Source: Akkermansia biwaensis (lineage in GTDB: Bacteria; Verrucomicrobiota; Verrucomicrobiia; Verrucomicrobiales; Akkermansiaceae). Taken from it: a DNA stretch of 64,000 bases. Made by a program: the position numbers and the translations under genes. The notes beneath the pieces are model-generated. The model had not been told where the DNA came from. It saw nothing but the letters and a program-made list of their open reading frames with translations, and searched no databases. Shown here one piece after another: positions 27,674 through 36,154 of this stretch. Numbering within the stretch: the stretch's first letter is position 1; each line of letters begins with the position of its first letter. The stretch covers positions 2,356,001-2,420,000 of the forward strand of contig NZ_AP025943.1 of the NCBI RefSeq assembly GCF_026072915.1. Reading direction: 5' to 3'.

Positions 27674-27832
27674 ATGCGCCCATCAGAGTACCTATTTCCA
27701 GGGGAGATTGCTGCCATAAGAAAGGCTGGTGAAAGCCATTGCAGATGGATGAAATCCGCAGATGATTTTCTTTTGGAAATCGAAGCAGGGAATCTTTCCA
27801 TGGAACTGGACAATTGTTTTACGTGTTCCTGA
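27674..27832 (+). CDS. Small ORF with a strong ribosome-binding site (52 residues)
   Basis: The ATG at 27674 directly follows GGAGG (ACGGAGGATATG), which is a strong Shine-Dalgarno sequence but with unusually short spacing. The 52-codon product is charged and soluble, with SEYLFPGEIAAIRKAGESHC, an acidic helix and a CFTCS end. No family is recognised. It lies between the tRNA and the fucosyltransferase gene on the same strand as the latter. It may be a real small protein or the surviving start of a lost gene. Confidence 0.35.
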   Translation: MRPSEYLFPGEIAAIRKAGESHCRWMKSADDFLLEIEAGNLSMELDNCFTCS

Positions 27833-27943
27833 TTTGCCTTTTAATAGCACGCAGGATGCAAAGTCATGTTCCTGCCTTCCGTGCCAATTGACTGTTTGTG
27901 GGGAATTTGTATAATAATTTCATCGATTTTGAACAATATTAGG

Positions 27944-28987
27944 ATGAAGGTAAAAGTTGGTTTCATAGAGGGCGCCGAGGAATGGCAAATTAATTTTTTT
28001 CTACGGCGTTTCCAGAAGATTGATGGATCTGTTCTTGAGTTTGAAATTGATAAGGAAAGGGCTGATTTTCTTATTGCCTTCCCTTGGTTATATATGTCTT
28101 CCAGAGAGAATTATCTTCAGTTTCTGGAGGAATCCCGCGGAAAGATTGTTATCATGGATGTACTGGGAGAGGCTCTGGCTCCCAATTTGAATTTGTTTGA
28201 TTACCATATCGGTTTTGACGCGCCTGATGACGATGGGCGGCTGCTTTGCATGTCCTATCTTTTTGATTTGAGGATGAAATTAAAAGATCTTCACACAATG
28301 AATCCGGACGATGCATTATGCGGGAAAGACGGATTTTGCAATTATATTTATTCCCACGGCCTGGGGCATCCGTACCGCATCCAGTTGTTTTCCGAGCTTT
28401 CCGCCTACAAGAAGGTGGATGCAATAGGAAAGCATTTAAATAATACGCCATGCCTTATTCCAAGAGAGGCGGAGGACTGGCTGGCAGGAAGCGTTTTATT
28501 GAAAAAACCCTATAAGTTTTCCATAGCGTGTGAAAATAGCTGGTACCGGAGATATACGACGGAGAAGATAATAACGAGTTTTCTGGCCTGCACCGTTCCC
28601 GTTTACTGGGGTAATCCTCTGGTTGAGGAAGAATATAATCCGAAGGCTTTTATTAATTGTCATCGTTATTCATCCTTGAAGGAAGTTGTAGCGGAGATCA
28701 AAAGAATTGATGAAGATGAAGCATTATGGAAAGCCATGATGGCTGAACCCAGGCGGCTGCCGTGGCAGATTGAGCGGGAACAGGAGAAGAAGGATAAATT
28801 TAATGCAGAGTTGATGAAAATTTTTACTTCTCCCGTTGAACATGTGAGAAAAAGGGGTGACGGCCTTTGGATGAACAATTACAGAAATTTTTTCACCGAT
28901 AAGATGACTATGAAGAAGGAAGATGACCGGAAGAAATTGAAGTCTGCTCTGAAGGAGTGGAATAAAAGGCTGTTTCCCAGGTTTTAA
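27944..28987 (+). CDS. GT10 alpha-1,3/4-fucosyltransferase
   Basis: This 347-residue inverting enzyme of family GT10 transfers fucose from GDP-fucose to N-acetylglucosamine or glucose in Lewis-type structures. The family signature is clear: YKFSIACENSWYRRYTTEKI, followed by SFLACTVPVYWGNP and YNPKAFINCHRYS. This region binds GDP-fucose. There is no N-terminal membrane helix, as in bacterial members. The C-terminus is basic and amphipathic (RKKLKSALKEWNKRLFPRF), consistent with peripheral membrane contact. ATG 27944 follows an AGG; longer in-frame starts exist upstream. Its GC is lower than that of the main polysaccharide operon and it stands apart from it, next to a tRNA, suggesting separate acquisition. 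Confidence 0.88.
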   Translation: MKVKVGFIEGAEEWQINFFLRRFQKIDGSVLEFEIDKERADFLIAFPWLYMSSRENYLQFLEESRGKIVIMDVLGEALAPNLNLFDYHIGFDAPDDDGRLLCMSYLFDLRMKLKDLHTMNPDDALCGKDGFCNYIYSHGLGHPYRIQLFSELSAYKKVDAIGKHLNNTPCLIPREAEDWLAGSVLLKKPYKFSIACENSWYRRYTTEKIITSFLACTVPVYWGNPLVEEEYNPKAFINCHRYSSLKEVVAEIKRIDEDEALWKAMMAEPRRLPWQIEREQEKKDKFNAELMKIFTSPVEHVRKRGDGLWMNNYRNFFTDKMTMKKEDDRKKLKSALKEWNKRLFPRF

Positions 28988-29273
28988 GGAGTATGGTGAT
29001 TATAGCCTGCTATTTGTTTCCTGCCTGTTGCTGTGCGGCGGGAAACCGGGCAGCCATTTTGATGGGCGGAGGAAGAAAGAAGCTGGTAGTTCTTCCTGGC
29101 AGGACTGGAGGAACAGGCTGCTTGAAGAGGTCATTCCGATAAGGTGCTGCTCCGCTTGTTGGACCGGATGGCCGTAGCCAATCAGGCCGGGGAAGAAATT
29201 GACGGGATTGGAATGGGAAGATGGTGTTTTCTCCTCAGGCTCGTTTTCCTGTCGCAAGGACGGGCACAGGAGG

Positions 29274-30779
29274 TTACACTTGTAGCTTCGTCCAGCTCCG
29301 TCCTTTGACGATTTTATAAAGAATTACGGATTGCACGGCCATTTCAAAGGCGAAGAGCATCCAGATGCCCCACAGGGTCATGGTTTCCGGGGCCAGCTTG
29401 AACCAGGCCCAGGTACACCCCACCCGGAAGAAGCCCATGATGCCGTAGGATACGAGCATGACCCGCCGCGTGTCTCCCGCACCGCGCAGGGACATTTTCA
29501 TCACGATGCAGGCTGCAAAGAAGGGTTCCACCAGGAGCATGGTGCGCAGGACGGGGATGCCCGTGTCAATGAGCGTCATGTTTCCATTGGAGAATATCTG
29601 CATGAAGAGGGCGGGGAAGGCGCAGAAGAGCACACCCAGGCCTGTCATGAAGATGAGGGCGTACCGCATGCATTTCCAGATGGTGATGCGGGCCATCAGC
29701 GCATTCCTGGCGCCCAGGTACTGCCCCACCAGTGTGGAGGCTGCCATGCCGATGGCGAAGCCGGGCAGGAAGCTGAGGGATTCAATGCGCACGGCAATGT
29801 TGTGGACGCCCAGCACGCCCGTGATGGGAAGCTCGCTGATGATGGAGAGACAGAACATCTGGATGCCCCACATGCCGAATACTTCCACCGCCTGCGGGAG
29901 GCCGATTTTCAGGATGCGCTTCTGCATGCCCATGTCCGGCCGGAGATGGGAGAAGGAGAGGTACAGAGGCGGCGCATAGTGTTCTCCCTTTTCCCTGACC
30001 AGTTCTTCCAGGGACAGACCGGGATGTTCCGCGAAGATTTTTTTCCTGCGCCGCAGCATGATGAAGAGAAGCAGGCACATGCTGATACCGTAGCCGCAGA
30101 CCGTTCCCGCCGCGATGCCGCCGATGCGCCAGCCGCCCAGCGGGGCTTCCGCAAAGACGAAGAGGACGCTGAAGATGACATTGAGGATGCCCACATTCAT
30201 CATGATCCAGAAGGGCAACCGGGTATCCCCGGAACCGCGAAGCGCCGCGTTGACGGCAAAGACCACGCCGCTGAAGGGGGCCGCGAATGCGGCTACATAC
30301 ACGTATTGCAGGGCGTATTCCCGCGCGGCTTCATTCATGGTCAACACGTGGGTGACCAGGAATCCGCTGCATGCAAAGAGCAGCCCGCAGGAGATGATCC
30401 CGGCGAGCAGGCCGAGCATGGCGGCCTGGTGCAGCCCGTGCTGGGCCTGGGAGTAGTCCCTGGCCCCCGTCATGCGGGAAACGATGGCTGTGGCTCCCAT
30501 CATGATGGAACCCTGGATCACAAAGCCGAACCACATGAGGAATACGACGGCTCCCATGCCGTCGGAGATGTTGATGGTGTCCTGGGCGTCCACCCCTATC
30601 TTGGTGGCGATGAAAAGGTCCGACGAGGTGACGAAGAAGCTCAGCAGCTGTTCCAGAAAGGGCCAGAAGGCAATGACGGCTATCTGCCGGGGCAGTGAAA
30701 GCCCGGCCAGTTTGCCGCCCAGCCGCGCACGGGAAGCCCGGCCGCGGATGATGCCTTCTCTTGCGTCTCCCGCACTCAT
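29274..30779 (-). CDS. MATE family multidrug/sodium antiporter
   Basis: This 501-residue protein has 12 predicted membrane helices in two halves of six. After a soluble basic start it has LSLPRQIAVIAFWPFLEQLL. Typical MATE elements include ATAIVSRMTGARDY, ALRGSGDTRLP near the middle, GMAASTLVGQYLGARN in the second half, and SLRGAGDTRRVM. Such proteins export cationic drugs or metabolites in exchange for sodium or protons. The start codon overlaps the stop of the menG gene (ATGA around 30776-30779), so the two are co-transcribed. The substrate is not predictable. Confidence 0.9.
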   Translation of the reverse strand: MSAGDAREGIIRGRASRARLGGKLAGLSLPRQIAVIAFWPFLEQLLSFFVTSSDLFIATKIGVDAQDTINISDGMGAVVFLMWFGFVIQGSIMMGATAIVSRMTGARDYSQAQHGLHQAAMLGLLAGIISCGLLFACSGFLVTHVLTMNEAAREYALQYVYVAAFAAPFSGVVFAVNAALRGSGDTRLPFWIMMNVGILNVIFSVLFVFAEAPLGGWRIGGIAAGTVCGYGISMCLLLFIMLRRRKKIFAEHPGLSLEELVREKGEHYAPPLYLSFSHLRPDMGMQKRILKIGLPQAVEVFGMWGIQMFCLSIISELPITGVLGVHNIAVRIESLSFLPGFAIGMAASTLVGQYLGARNALMARITIWKCMRYALIFMTGLGVLFCAFPALFMQIFSNGNMTLIDTGIPVLRTMLLVEPFFAACIVMKMSLRGAGDTRRVMLVSYGIMGFFRVGCTWAWFKLAPETMTLWGIWMLFAFEMAVQSVILYKIVKGRSWTKLQV

Positions 30780-31447
30780 TTCTGGGCCGTGTAAATGCTG
30801 GCGATGCCTCCGTTGAGGGGTTCCGCCGTGATATTGGTGTACCCGCAGTTCCGGAGCAGGTTTTTCATATCTTCTCCGCTGGGGAACGCTTCAATGCTGT
30901 CGGCCAGGTAGTCGTAGGCCTCGCGGTGGCCGGTCATCCATCCGGCGATGAGCGGAAGGATGCGGTGCAGGTAGAAACGGTAAGGGCGCTTCAGCAGGTT
31001 TTCAGGCAGGGAAAAGTCCAGGATGAGCAGGTGCCCTCCGGGGCGCAGCATGCGTCCCATTTCCTTCAGGGCGTCCGGATAGCTGGCCATGTTGCGCAGC
31101 CCGAAGGCTACGGTGACGGCATCGTAGGAAGCGGAGGGGAAGGGAAGGTTCATGGCATCCGCACAAACCAGATTCGTCAGTCCCCGTTCAGCGGCTACAT
31201 CCAGCATGGGCTGGCAGAAGTCGGACCCCGTCAGGCGTATTTCCGGCATGGCGCGCAGGATGGCCAGGGCCAGGTCGCCCGTGCCGGTGGCCAGATCCAG
31301 CAGGCGTTTCGGCTTCCATTCCGAGACCAGCTGAACGACACGCTGCCGCCACAGCAGGTCCACCCCCATGCTCAAGACATGGTTGGTGGCTACATAACGC
31401 GTTGCAATGGCGGAGAAGGCGGCTTTGACGAATTCGGGGTTGCGCAT
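30776..31447 (-). CDS. menG: Demethylmenaquinone/2-polyprenyl-benzoquinol methyltransferase
   Basis: This 223-residue SAM-dependent methyltransferase of the UbiE/MenG family adds the C-methyl group in the last step of menaquinone (or ubiquinone) synthesis. The SAM-binding loop is LLDLATGTGDLALAIL. The family blocks ADAMNLPFPSASYDAVTVAFGLRN, MGRMLRPGGHLLILDFSLP and PSGEDMKNLLRNCGYTN are all present. Since gut Verrucomicrobiota use menaquinone, MenG is the more likely assignment. It precedes and overlaps the MATE gene. Confidence 0.92.
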   Translation of the reverse strand: MRNPEFVKAAFSAIATRYVATNHVLSMGVDLLWRQRVVQLVSEWKPKRLLDLATGTGDLALAILRAMPEIRLTGSDFCQPMLDVAAERGLTNLVCADAMNLPFPSASYDAVTVAFGLRNMASYPDALKEMGRMLRPGGHLLILDFSLPENLLKRPYRFYLHRILPLIAGWMTGHREAYDYLADSIEAFPSGEDMKNLLRNCGYTNITAEPLNGGIASIYTAQK

Positions 31448-31469
31448 GCGAACGGAGAGGGGGTGAAGT

Positions 31470-31498
31470 AAAAAAGAGCACCGGAAGTGCTCTTTTTT
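31470..31498 (-). terminator. Bidirectional terminator hairpin between tRNA-His and menG
   Basis: AGAGCAC and GTGCTCT form a perfect 7-bp stem, flanked by A and T runs so that it can act on either strand. On the minus strand it lies 10 bases beyond the tRNA-His CCA end and upstream of menG. Confidence 0.75.
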
Positions 31499-31508
31499 AG
31501 GAAAGGGA

Positions 31509-31584
31509 TGGGGTGTCGGACGGGGCTCGAACCCGCAACAACCAGAATCACAATCTGGGGCTCTACCATTGAACTACCGACACC
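31509..31584 (-). tRNA. tRNA-His (GTG)
   Basis: The minus strand reads as a 76-base cloverleaf with the histidine anticodon GTG in the loop ATTGTGATT. The extra 5' G (position -1) pairs with C73, a feature of tRNA-His. The 7-bp acceptor GTGTCGG/CCGACAC is perfect and the 3' CCA is encoded. The T-arm is GCGGG/CCCGT with TTCGAGC. Confidence 0.93.
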
Positions 31585-31755
31585 ATGTAGTGTTGTGGTG
31601 CGGCAAACATTACCCGCGCATATTCATTTTGGCAAGAAGAAAATAAGTTTGGCGATTGTTTTTAGAGAAAAATCTTCCAAAGATGAAAATTGCTGTTTCA
31701 TTGGGATAAATATTTGTTTCCCGTTTGGAAAACTATGACAGTGGGGAATGATGTT

Positions 31756-32004
31756 TTATTGTGCTGGCGGGGTTTTTAGGTAAACTTTTTCATTATGCTC
31801 GTTGACATGGTAAATTCCTCCTCTGGGGCCGACCCGGTACACTTTTGTGTTCCGGGCGGAGAGGAGAGATTGTGCCCGGCGCGTTCCGGGTGTCGTGTGA
31901 GCGCAGAGAGGCTCGTAATCCGGCAGGAGCGGCTTGTGGGTGCATTGGGAAAGGAGAGGAAAGACTGTCATGGCAGAGGCTGTGAACAGAAGCGGCGGTT
32001 TCAT
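31756..32004 (-). CDS. Small lipoprotein of unknown function
   Basis: This 82-residue protein starts MKPPLLFTASAMTVFPLLSQC, with a lipobox-like LLSQC (cysteine at residue 21). The mature part ends YRVGPRGGIYHVNEHNEKVY, a pattern seen in short PRGG.Y-type repeats of many small bacterial and viral proteins. This suggests a short beta-hairpin domain, but no function is known. The longer in-frame start at 32043 would push the hydrophobic region 13 residues inward and is less likely. It is isolated, between tRNA-His and the next gene. Confidence 0.55.
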   Translation of the reverse strand: MKPPLLFTASAMTVFPLLSQCTHKPLLPDYEPLCAHTTPGTRRAQSLLSARNTKVYRVGPRGGIYHVNEHNEKVYLKTPPAQ

Positions 32005-32201
32005 GATGACGTCAATTTCTATTTCGGGAAGCTGCTTTGTCAAGCTTCCGAATGGAAGTGAATGCTTTTGGAAAAATGGAAAGGAATTTTTATTTATTTT
32101 TTGAAAACGTTTGTTTGAATTTATTTTGTTTCCAATTATTATTACCGCTGTTCCAACGCTCTCACGTTTCTCAAAAAACTAAATTCCAATAATTATTGCC
32201 T

Positions 32202-32981
32202 ATGAACATTCTTCCTCACATTCCTTTGCTATCTACTGTATTTATAGGAATGGGCTATTATTTGTTCCCGTTCAGCATTGTTTTATTATGGTTTTTGACT
32301 GATTCCAGAAAAACAAAATATTTGCTTCTTGTGGCCTTGGTCCTACTGAGCATGATCTGCATGTTTCTTGAAGAGGCGTGCTGCCCCAGCAGGGAGTATC
32401 CGTGGGACTGCATGGTGGAGTGCATATTCAAGGGGATATTGGTGCCTTTGCTTTGCCTGCTGGGTTATACCGTATATGTGTTTTTGTGTACTTGTCTTCC
32501 TTCCGGAAAAAATAAATGGAAAGGCGTGGGGTTTGTGGCCCTGGGCGTTATGAGTCTGGCGTTCGAGTATGTGAATGCCAGTTTTTCAATCATGCTGCTC
32601 ACGGGGTATTTCCTCCTCTTCATCATGAGAAGGAAGTTTCAATCCCATGCGCCTTTGGTGAGGAAATGCAATGCCGTGCTCGCCTTGGGCGTGATTCCTG
32701 GTATTTGCGTGATCGGCGTCGTGTGCGCCGTTTTGTTTCCACCGCCCCAGGATTACCTCTGTGAAAGAATCCAGGAGGAAATGAAGCGGGATATGGCCGT
32801 GTGGAATTACCGGAACAACCTGATGCTGCTGTCCTCCCGTTTTCTGGGCATGGAACAGGGAAGCGACGGCATCACCGTGAAGTATTATTGTGAGACGAAC
32901 ATGGGGCCTGCCGTGTACAAGGCATTCTGCAACGGCTATGGAGGCTACAAGAGGGCTGAGTGCGTTTTACTGAAAAAATAA
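32202..32981 (+). CDS. Multi-pass membrane protein of unknown function
   Basis: This 259-residue protein has about six hydrophobic helices over residues 5-190: YLFPFSIVLLWFL, YLLLVALVLLSMICMF, GILVPLLCLLGYTVYVFL, GVGFVALGVMSLA, IMLLTGYFLLFIM and VIPGICVIGVVCAVLF. A soluble C-terminal tail of about 70 residues follows and contains a CETNMGPAVYKAFC pair of cysteines. No family is recognised. ATG 32202 is chosen; a TTG two codons upstream is also possible. It is an isolated gene with an AT-rich upstream region that holds two near-copies of an 18-bp sequence. It converges with dapF. Confidence 0.7.
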   Translation: MNILPHIPLLSTVFIGMGYYLFPFSIVLLWFLTDSRKTKYLLLVALVLLSMICMFLEEACCPSREYPWDCMVECIFKGILVPLLCLLGYTVYVFLCTCLPSGKNKWKGVGFVALGVMSLAFEYVNASFSIMLLTGYFLLFIMRRKFQSHAPLVRKCNAVLALGVIPGICVIGVVCAVLFPPPQDYLCERIQEEMKRDMAVWNYRNNLMLLSSRFLGMEQGSDGITVKYYCETNMGPAVYKAFCNGYGGYKRAECVLLKK

Positions 32982-33033
32982 CAGGCGGAGACGTTTGCTT
33001 CCGTCCCTGCCCGTTTCCTTGAATGGAGGTGGT

Positions 33034-33858
33034 TCAGACTTCAATGTCCCCTTCAAAGACAAGGTCCGCCGGCCCGGTGAGGGTGACGTTGGTGAAGTGG
33101 TCTCCCGTGCGTGTGAAGCCGACTTCCAGCGTGTCTCCACCCGCTACGTCCACTTTGATGGGGGAAGGAGCATCCGTCAGTACGGCGTGAATCAGGGCGC
33201 TGGCAGTCATGCCGGTGCCGCAGGCAAGCGTTTCGTCCTCCACTCCCCGTTCATAGGTGCGTATGGCGATGTGGCGGGGAGACAGCACTTCTGCGAAGTT
33301 GGCGTTGGTGCCCTTGGGGGAGAAAGAGTCATGGTAGCGCAGGTAGGCTCCCATGTTGACGATGTCCGCGTCTTCCAGACTGTCCAGGAAAGCCACGGCA
33401 TGGGGGACGCCGGTGTTCAGGAAATGGACGTCCGTTCCGACGACGTGGTCTGCATTCAGCACAAAAAGCTGGAGGGAATGCGGTTCCGTCAGGTTGACGG
33501 TGACATTGCCGTCCTCCCTGAAGGAGGCGGTGACGATGCCCGCCATGGTTTCGAAGGGAAGGGGCTTGGTCCGGTCATGGCGGAGCAGGGCTGCGGCAAA
33601 GTTGCCGAAACAGCGCGCTCCGTTGCCGCACATTTCCGCTTCTCCGCCGTCGGAATTGTAATAGCGCATGCGCACCGCACCGCCTTTTCCCTGGGAGGAC
33701 TCCACGGCAATCAGGCCGTCCGCGCCGATGCCGAAGCGGCGGTCACACAGGGCTTCTATGGTTTCCTTGTCCAGCACGGAAGAGAGGCTTTCGTCGCGGT
33801 TGTCCACCATGACAAAGTCATTGCCGGCGCCCGTCATTTTATAGAAATGAAGTAGCAT
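33034..33858 (-). CDS. dapF: Diaminopimelate epimerase
   Basis: This 274-residue enzyme interconverts LL- and meso-diaminopimelate for lysine and peptidoglycan synthesis. The two catalytic cysteines are present in MCGNGARCF (about Cys77) and LACGTGMTAS (about Cys213), with MTGAGNDFVMVD at the N-terminus and RYYNSDGGEAE before the first site. Length and layout match the family. It is downstream of priA by about 60 bases on the same strand. Confidence 0.95.
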   Translation of the reverse strand: MLLHFYKMTGAGNDFVMVDNRDESLSSVLDKETIEALCDRRFGIGADGLIAVESSQGKGGAVRMRYYNSDGGEAEMCGNGARCFGNFAAALLRHDRTKPLPFETMAGIVTASFREDGNVTVNLTEPHSLQLFVLNADHVVGTDVHFLNTGVPHAVAFLDSLEDADIVNMGAYLRYHDSFSPKGTNANFAEVLSPRHIAIRTYERGVEDETLACGTGMTASALIHAVLTDAPSPIKVDVAGGDTLEVGFTRTGDHFTNVTLTGPADLVFEGDIEV

Positions 33859-33917
33859 AATAGTAAGTTGCGTTGTGCGGAAATCCTAGTCCCACCCCCC
33901 TGTTTTGGCAAGACAGC

Positions 33918-36134
33918 TTACATGAATGACATGGCGTCCACGTCAATGACGGCCGTCAGGTCGTCTCCCAGCCCGGCTTCCTGCACCAGCTTTCTGAGTG
34001 CGCGTGAGATGGCGCGCGCGGAAGGTCCCTTGACCGTGATCTGGTACCTGAACTGGCCGTGGGCACGGGGAATGGGCGCGGGCATTGGGTCCGTCATCGT
34101 CGTGTCCGGCGGCAGCATTCCGCGGAGCCTGGCTCCCAGGGTCCGGGTGGCGAATTCCGCCATGTTTTCATGCTGGGAACGGATCGTCAGCACGGCGATG
34201 TGGGTGAAGGGCGGAAGATCGAAGGCACGGCGCACTTCCAGTTCCTGAGCCGCGTAGCCGTCCGTATCATGATGCCGTGCATATTGCAGGGAGGGGGACT
34301 GCGGGGTGAACGTCTGGATAATGACTTCCCCGGACAGGTCTCCGCGGCCTGCGCGGCCCGCCACCTGCGTCAGGAGCTGGAAGGTGCGTTCGCCTGCCCG
34401 CGGGTCGGGAATGTAAAGGCCCAGGTCCGCATTGAGCACACCCACCAGTGTGACGCCCGGAAAATCCAGGCCTTTGGCGATCATCTGGGTTCCCAACAGA
34501 ATGTCTATTTTACGGGCCCGGAACTGGTTCAGGATGTCTCTGACGGCGTTTTTCCTCCGCGCCACGTCTGCGTCCACGCGCGTGATGCGCGCCGCGGGAA
34601 AGGTGCGGCGCAGGATTTCCTCCACTTTCTGGGTACCGTAGCCCTGGAGAAGGATGCTGGCGGATTTGCATTCCGGGCAGGTTCTGGGCACCAGGGACTT
34701 GAAACCGCACAAATGGCACATCAGGCGGTCTTCCGTGCGGTGGTAGGTGAGGGGAAGGGAACAGTGCATGCACGTGATGACGTGCCCGCAGTCCGGGCAC
34801 TGGATGGAACGTGCGAATCCGCGGCGATTGAGCAGCAGGATCACTTGCTCCCCCCTGTCCAGGCGGCGGTCGATGGACATTCTGAGGCGTTCCGAAAGCA
34901 CATTGGGGCCGGCTTTGTTTTTACCCTCCGTTTTCATGTCCAGAATGCGGATCAGCGGCAGTTGCTGGCCGTCCGCACGTTCCGTCAGCCTGGCCAGGGC
35001 GTATTTTCCGGTCTGGGCGTTGTGGATGCTTTCCAGGGACGGCGTGGCGGACCCCAGGACGACGGCACAGCCTTCCAGATGGGCGCGCAGGACCGCCAGG
35101 TCGCGGCCGTGGTAGCGGGGTGAGCTTTCCTGCTTATAGGAGGCGTCGTGCTCTTCATCCACAATAATCAGGCCCAGATTCTGGAGAGGAGCGAAGACGG
35201 CGGAGCGGGGCCCGACGACGATACGCGCCTTTCCGGACCGGATAGCATGCCATTCGTCAAAGCGCTCTCCGTCGGAGAGCAGGCTGTGAAGTACGGCCAC
35301 GGAAGAAGGCATGTCCGCAAAGCGGGATTTGAAACGCTGGACGGTCTGGGGCGTCAGGGAGATTTCCGGCACCATGATCAGGGCGGATTTCCCCTCCTGC
35401 ACGATTTGGGAGACCGCCTGGAGATAAACTTCCGTCTTGCCGGAACCGGTAACGCCCTGAAGGAGTACCGGCCTTTTGGTTTCCGCCCGGCACATGGCCG
35501 TGACAGCTTCCAGGGCTTTTTCCTGCTGGGGATTCAGCTTCATGGACAGGCTGGGGGCGAATTGCTCCCCGGTCATAGGGTCCCGGTGGACGGATTCCTC
35601 CCGCAGGGAAATGAAGCCTTTGCCTGCCAGGCCGCGGGCGATGTTCAGGGCCCCGGGGCCGAATTCCGACAGAGGAGCCGCCTTCTGTTCCGTCGTTGAA
35701 AAATAATCCAGCATTTGAGCCTGGCGGGGAGCCTTGCGGTACAGTGCGTCCAGTTCTTCCCGGGTTGGCTGTTTTTCCAGATGCACCATTTTGCGGATTT
35801 TCTCCGACGTGTTTTCCTGCCGGACGGTTTCCGGCAGCAGGCAGCGGATCATCTGGTCCAGGGCGACGGAATAATAGTCGGCGGCCCATGCGGCCAGATC
35901 CATCATCACTGGGGAAATCAGCGGTTCCGGGTCAATCAGCTTGAGAATCGGCTTGAGCCTGTCCTGCCACGCCGGGTCGGGCTCGGAAAGGGTAAGAACG
36001 GTTCCCGTAGCCGTTCTGTTGCGCAGGGGAATCTGCACGCGGCATCCGGGCCGGACGTTTCCGGCTTCCGGAGGAATGCCGTAATCCAGCACCAGGTCGC
36101 TTTGACCGTCAACCAGGATGCGCGCCGCCAGCAT
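33918..36134 (-). CDS. priA: Primosomal protein N', replication restart helicase
   Basis: This 738-residue helicase reloads the replisome at stalled forks. The N-terminal 3'-end-binding domain is followed by a helicase core with Walker A GVTGSGKTEVYLQAV, the DEEHDASYKQ box and LLNRRGFARS. The zinc-binding cluster has CPDCGHVITCMHC, LMCHLCGF and CPECKS. The C-terminal helicase lobe carries GTQMIAKGLDFPGVTLV and QVAGRAGRGDLSGEV. The gene is 20 bases downstream of prmC on the same strand. Confidence 0.96.
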   Translation of the reverse strand: MLAARILVDGQSDLVLDYGIPPEAGNVRPGCRVQIPLRNRTATGTVLTLSEPDPAWQDRLKPILKLIDPEPLISPVMMDLAAWAADYYSVALDQMIRCLLPETVRQENTSEKIRKMVHLEKQPTREELDALYRKAPRQAQMLDYFSTTEQKAAPLSEFGPGALNIARGLAGKGFISLREESVHRDPMTGEQFAPSLSMKLNPQQEKALEAVTAMCRAETKRPVLLQGVTGSGKTEVYLQAVSQIVQEGKSALIMVPEISLTPQTVQRFKSRFADMPSSVAVLHSLLSDGERFDEWHAIRSGKARIVVGPRSAVFAPLQNLGLIIVDEEHDASYKQESSPRYHGRDLAVLRAHLEGCAVVLGSATPSLESIHNAQTGKYALARLTERADGQQLPLIRILDMKTEGKNKAGPNVLSERLRMSIDRRLDRGEQVILLLNRRGFARSIQCPDCGHVITCMHCSLPLTYHRTEDRLMCHLCGFKSLVPRTCPECKSASILLQGYGTQKVEEILRRTFPAARITRVDADVARRKNAVRDILNQFRARKIDILLGTQMIAKGLDFPGVTLVGVLNADLGLYIPDPRAGERTFQLLTQVAGRAGRGDLSGEVIIQTFTPQSPSLQYARHHDTDGYAAQELEVRRAFDLPPFTHIAVLTIRSQHENMAEFATRTLGARLRGMLPPDTTMTDPMPAPIPRAHGQFRYQITVKGPSARAISRALRKLVQEAGLGDDLTAVIDVDAMSFM

Positions 36135-36154
36135 GGGATGAAAAATGAAAGGGA

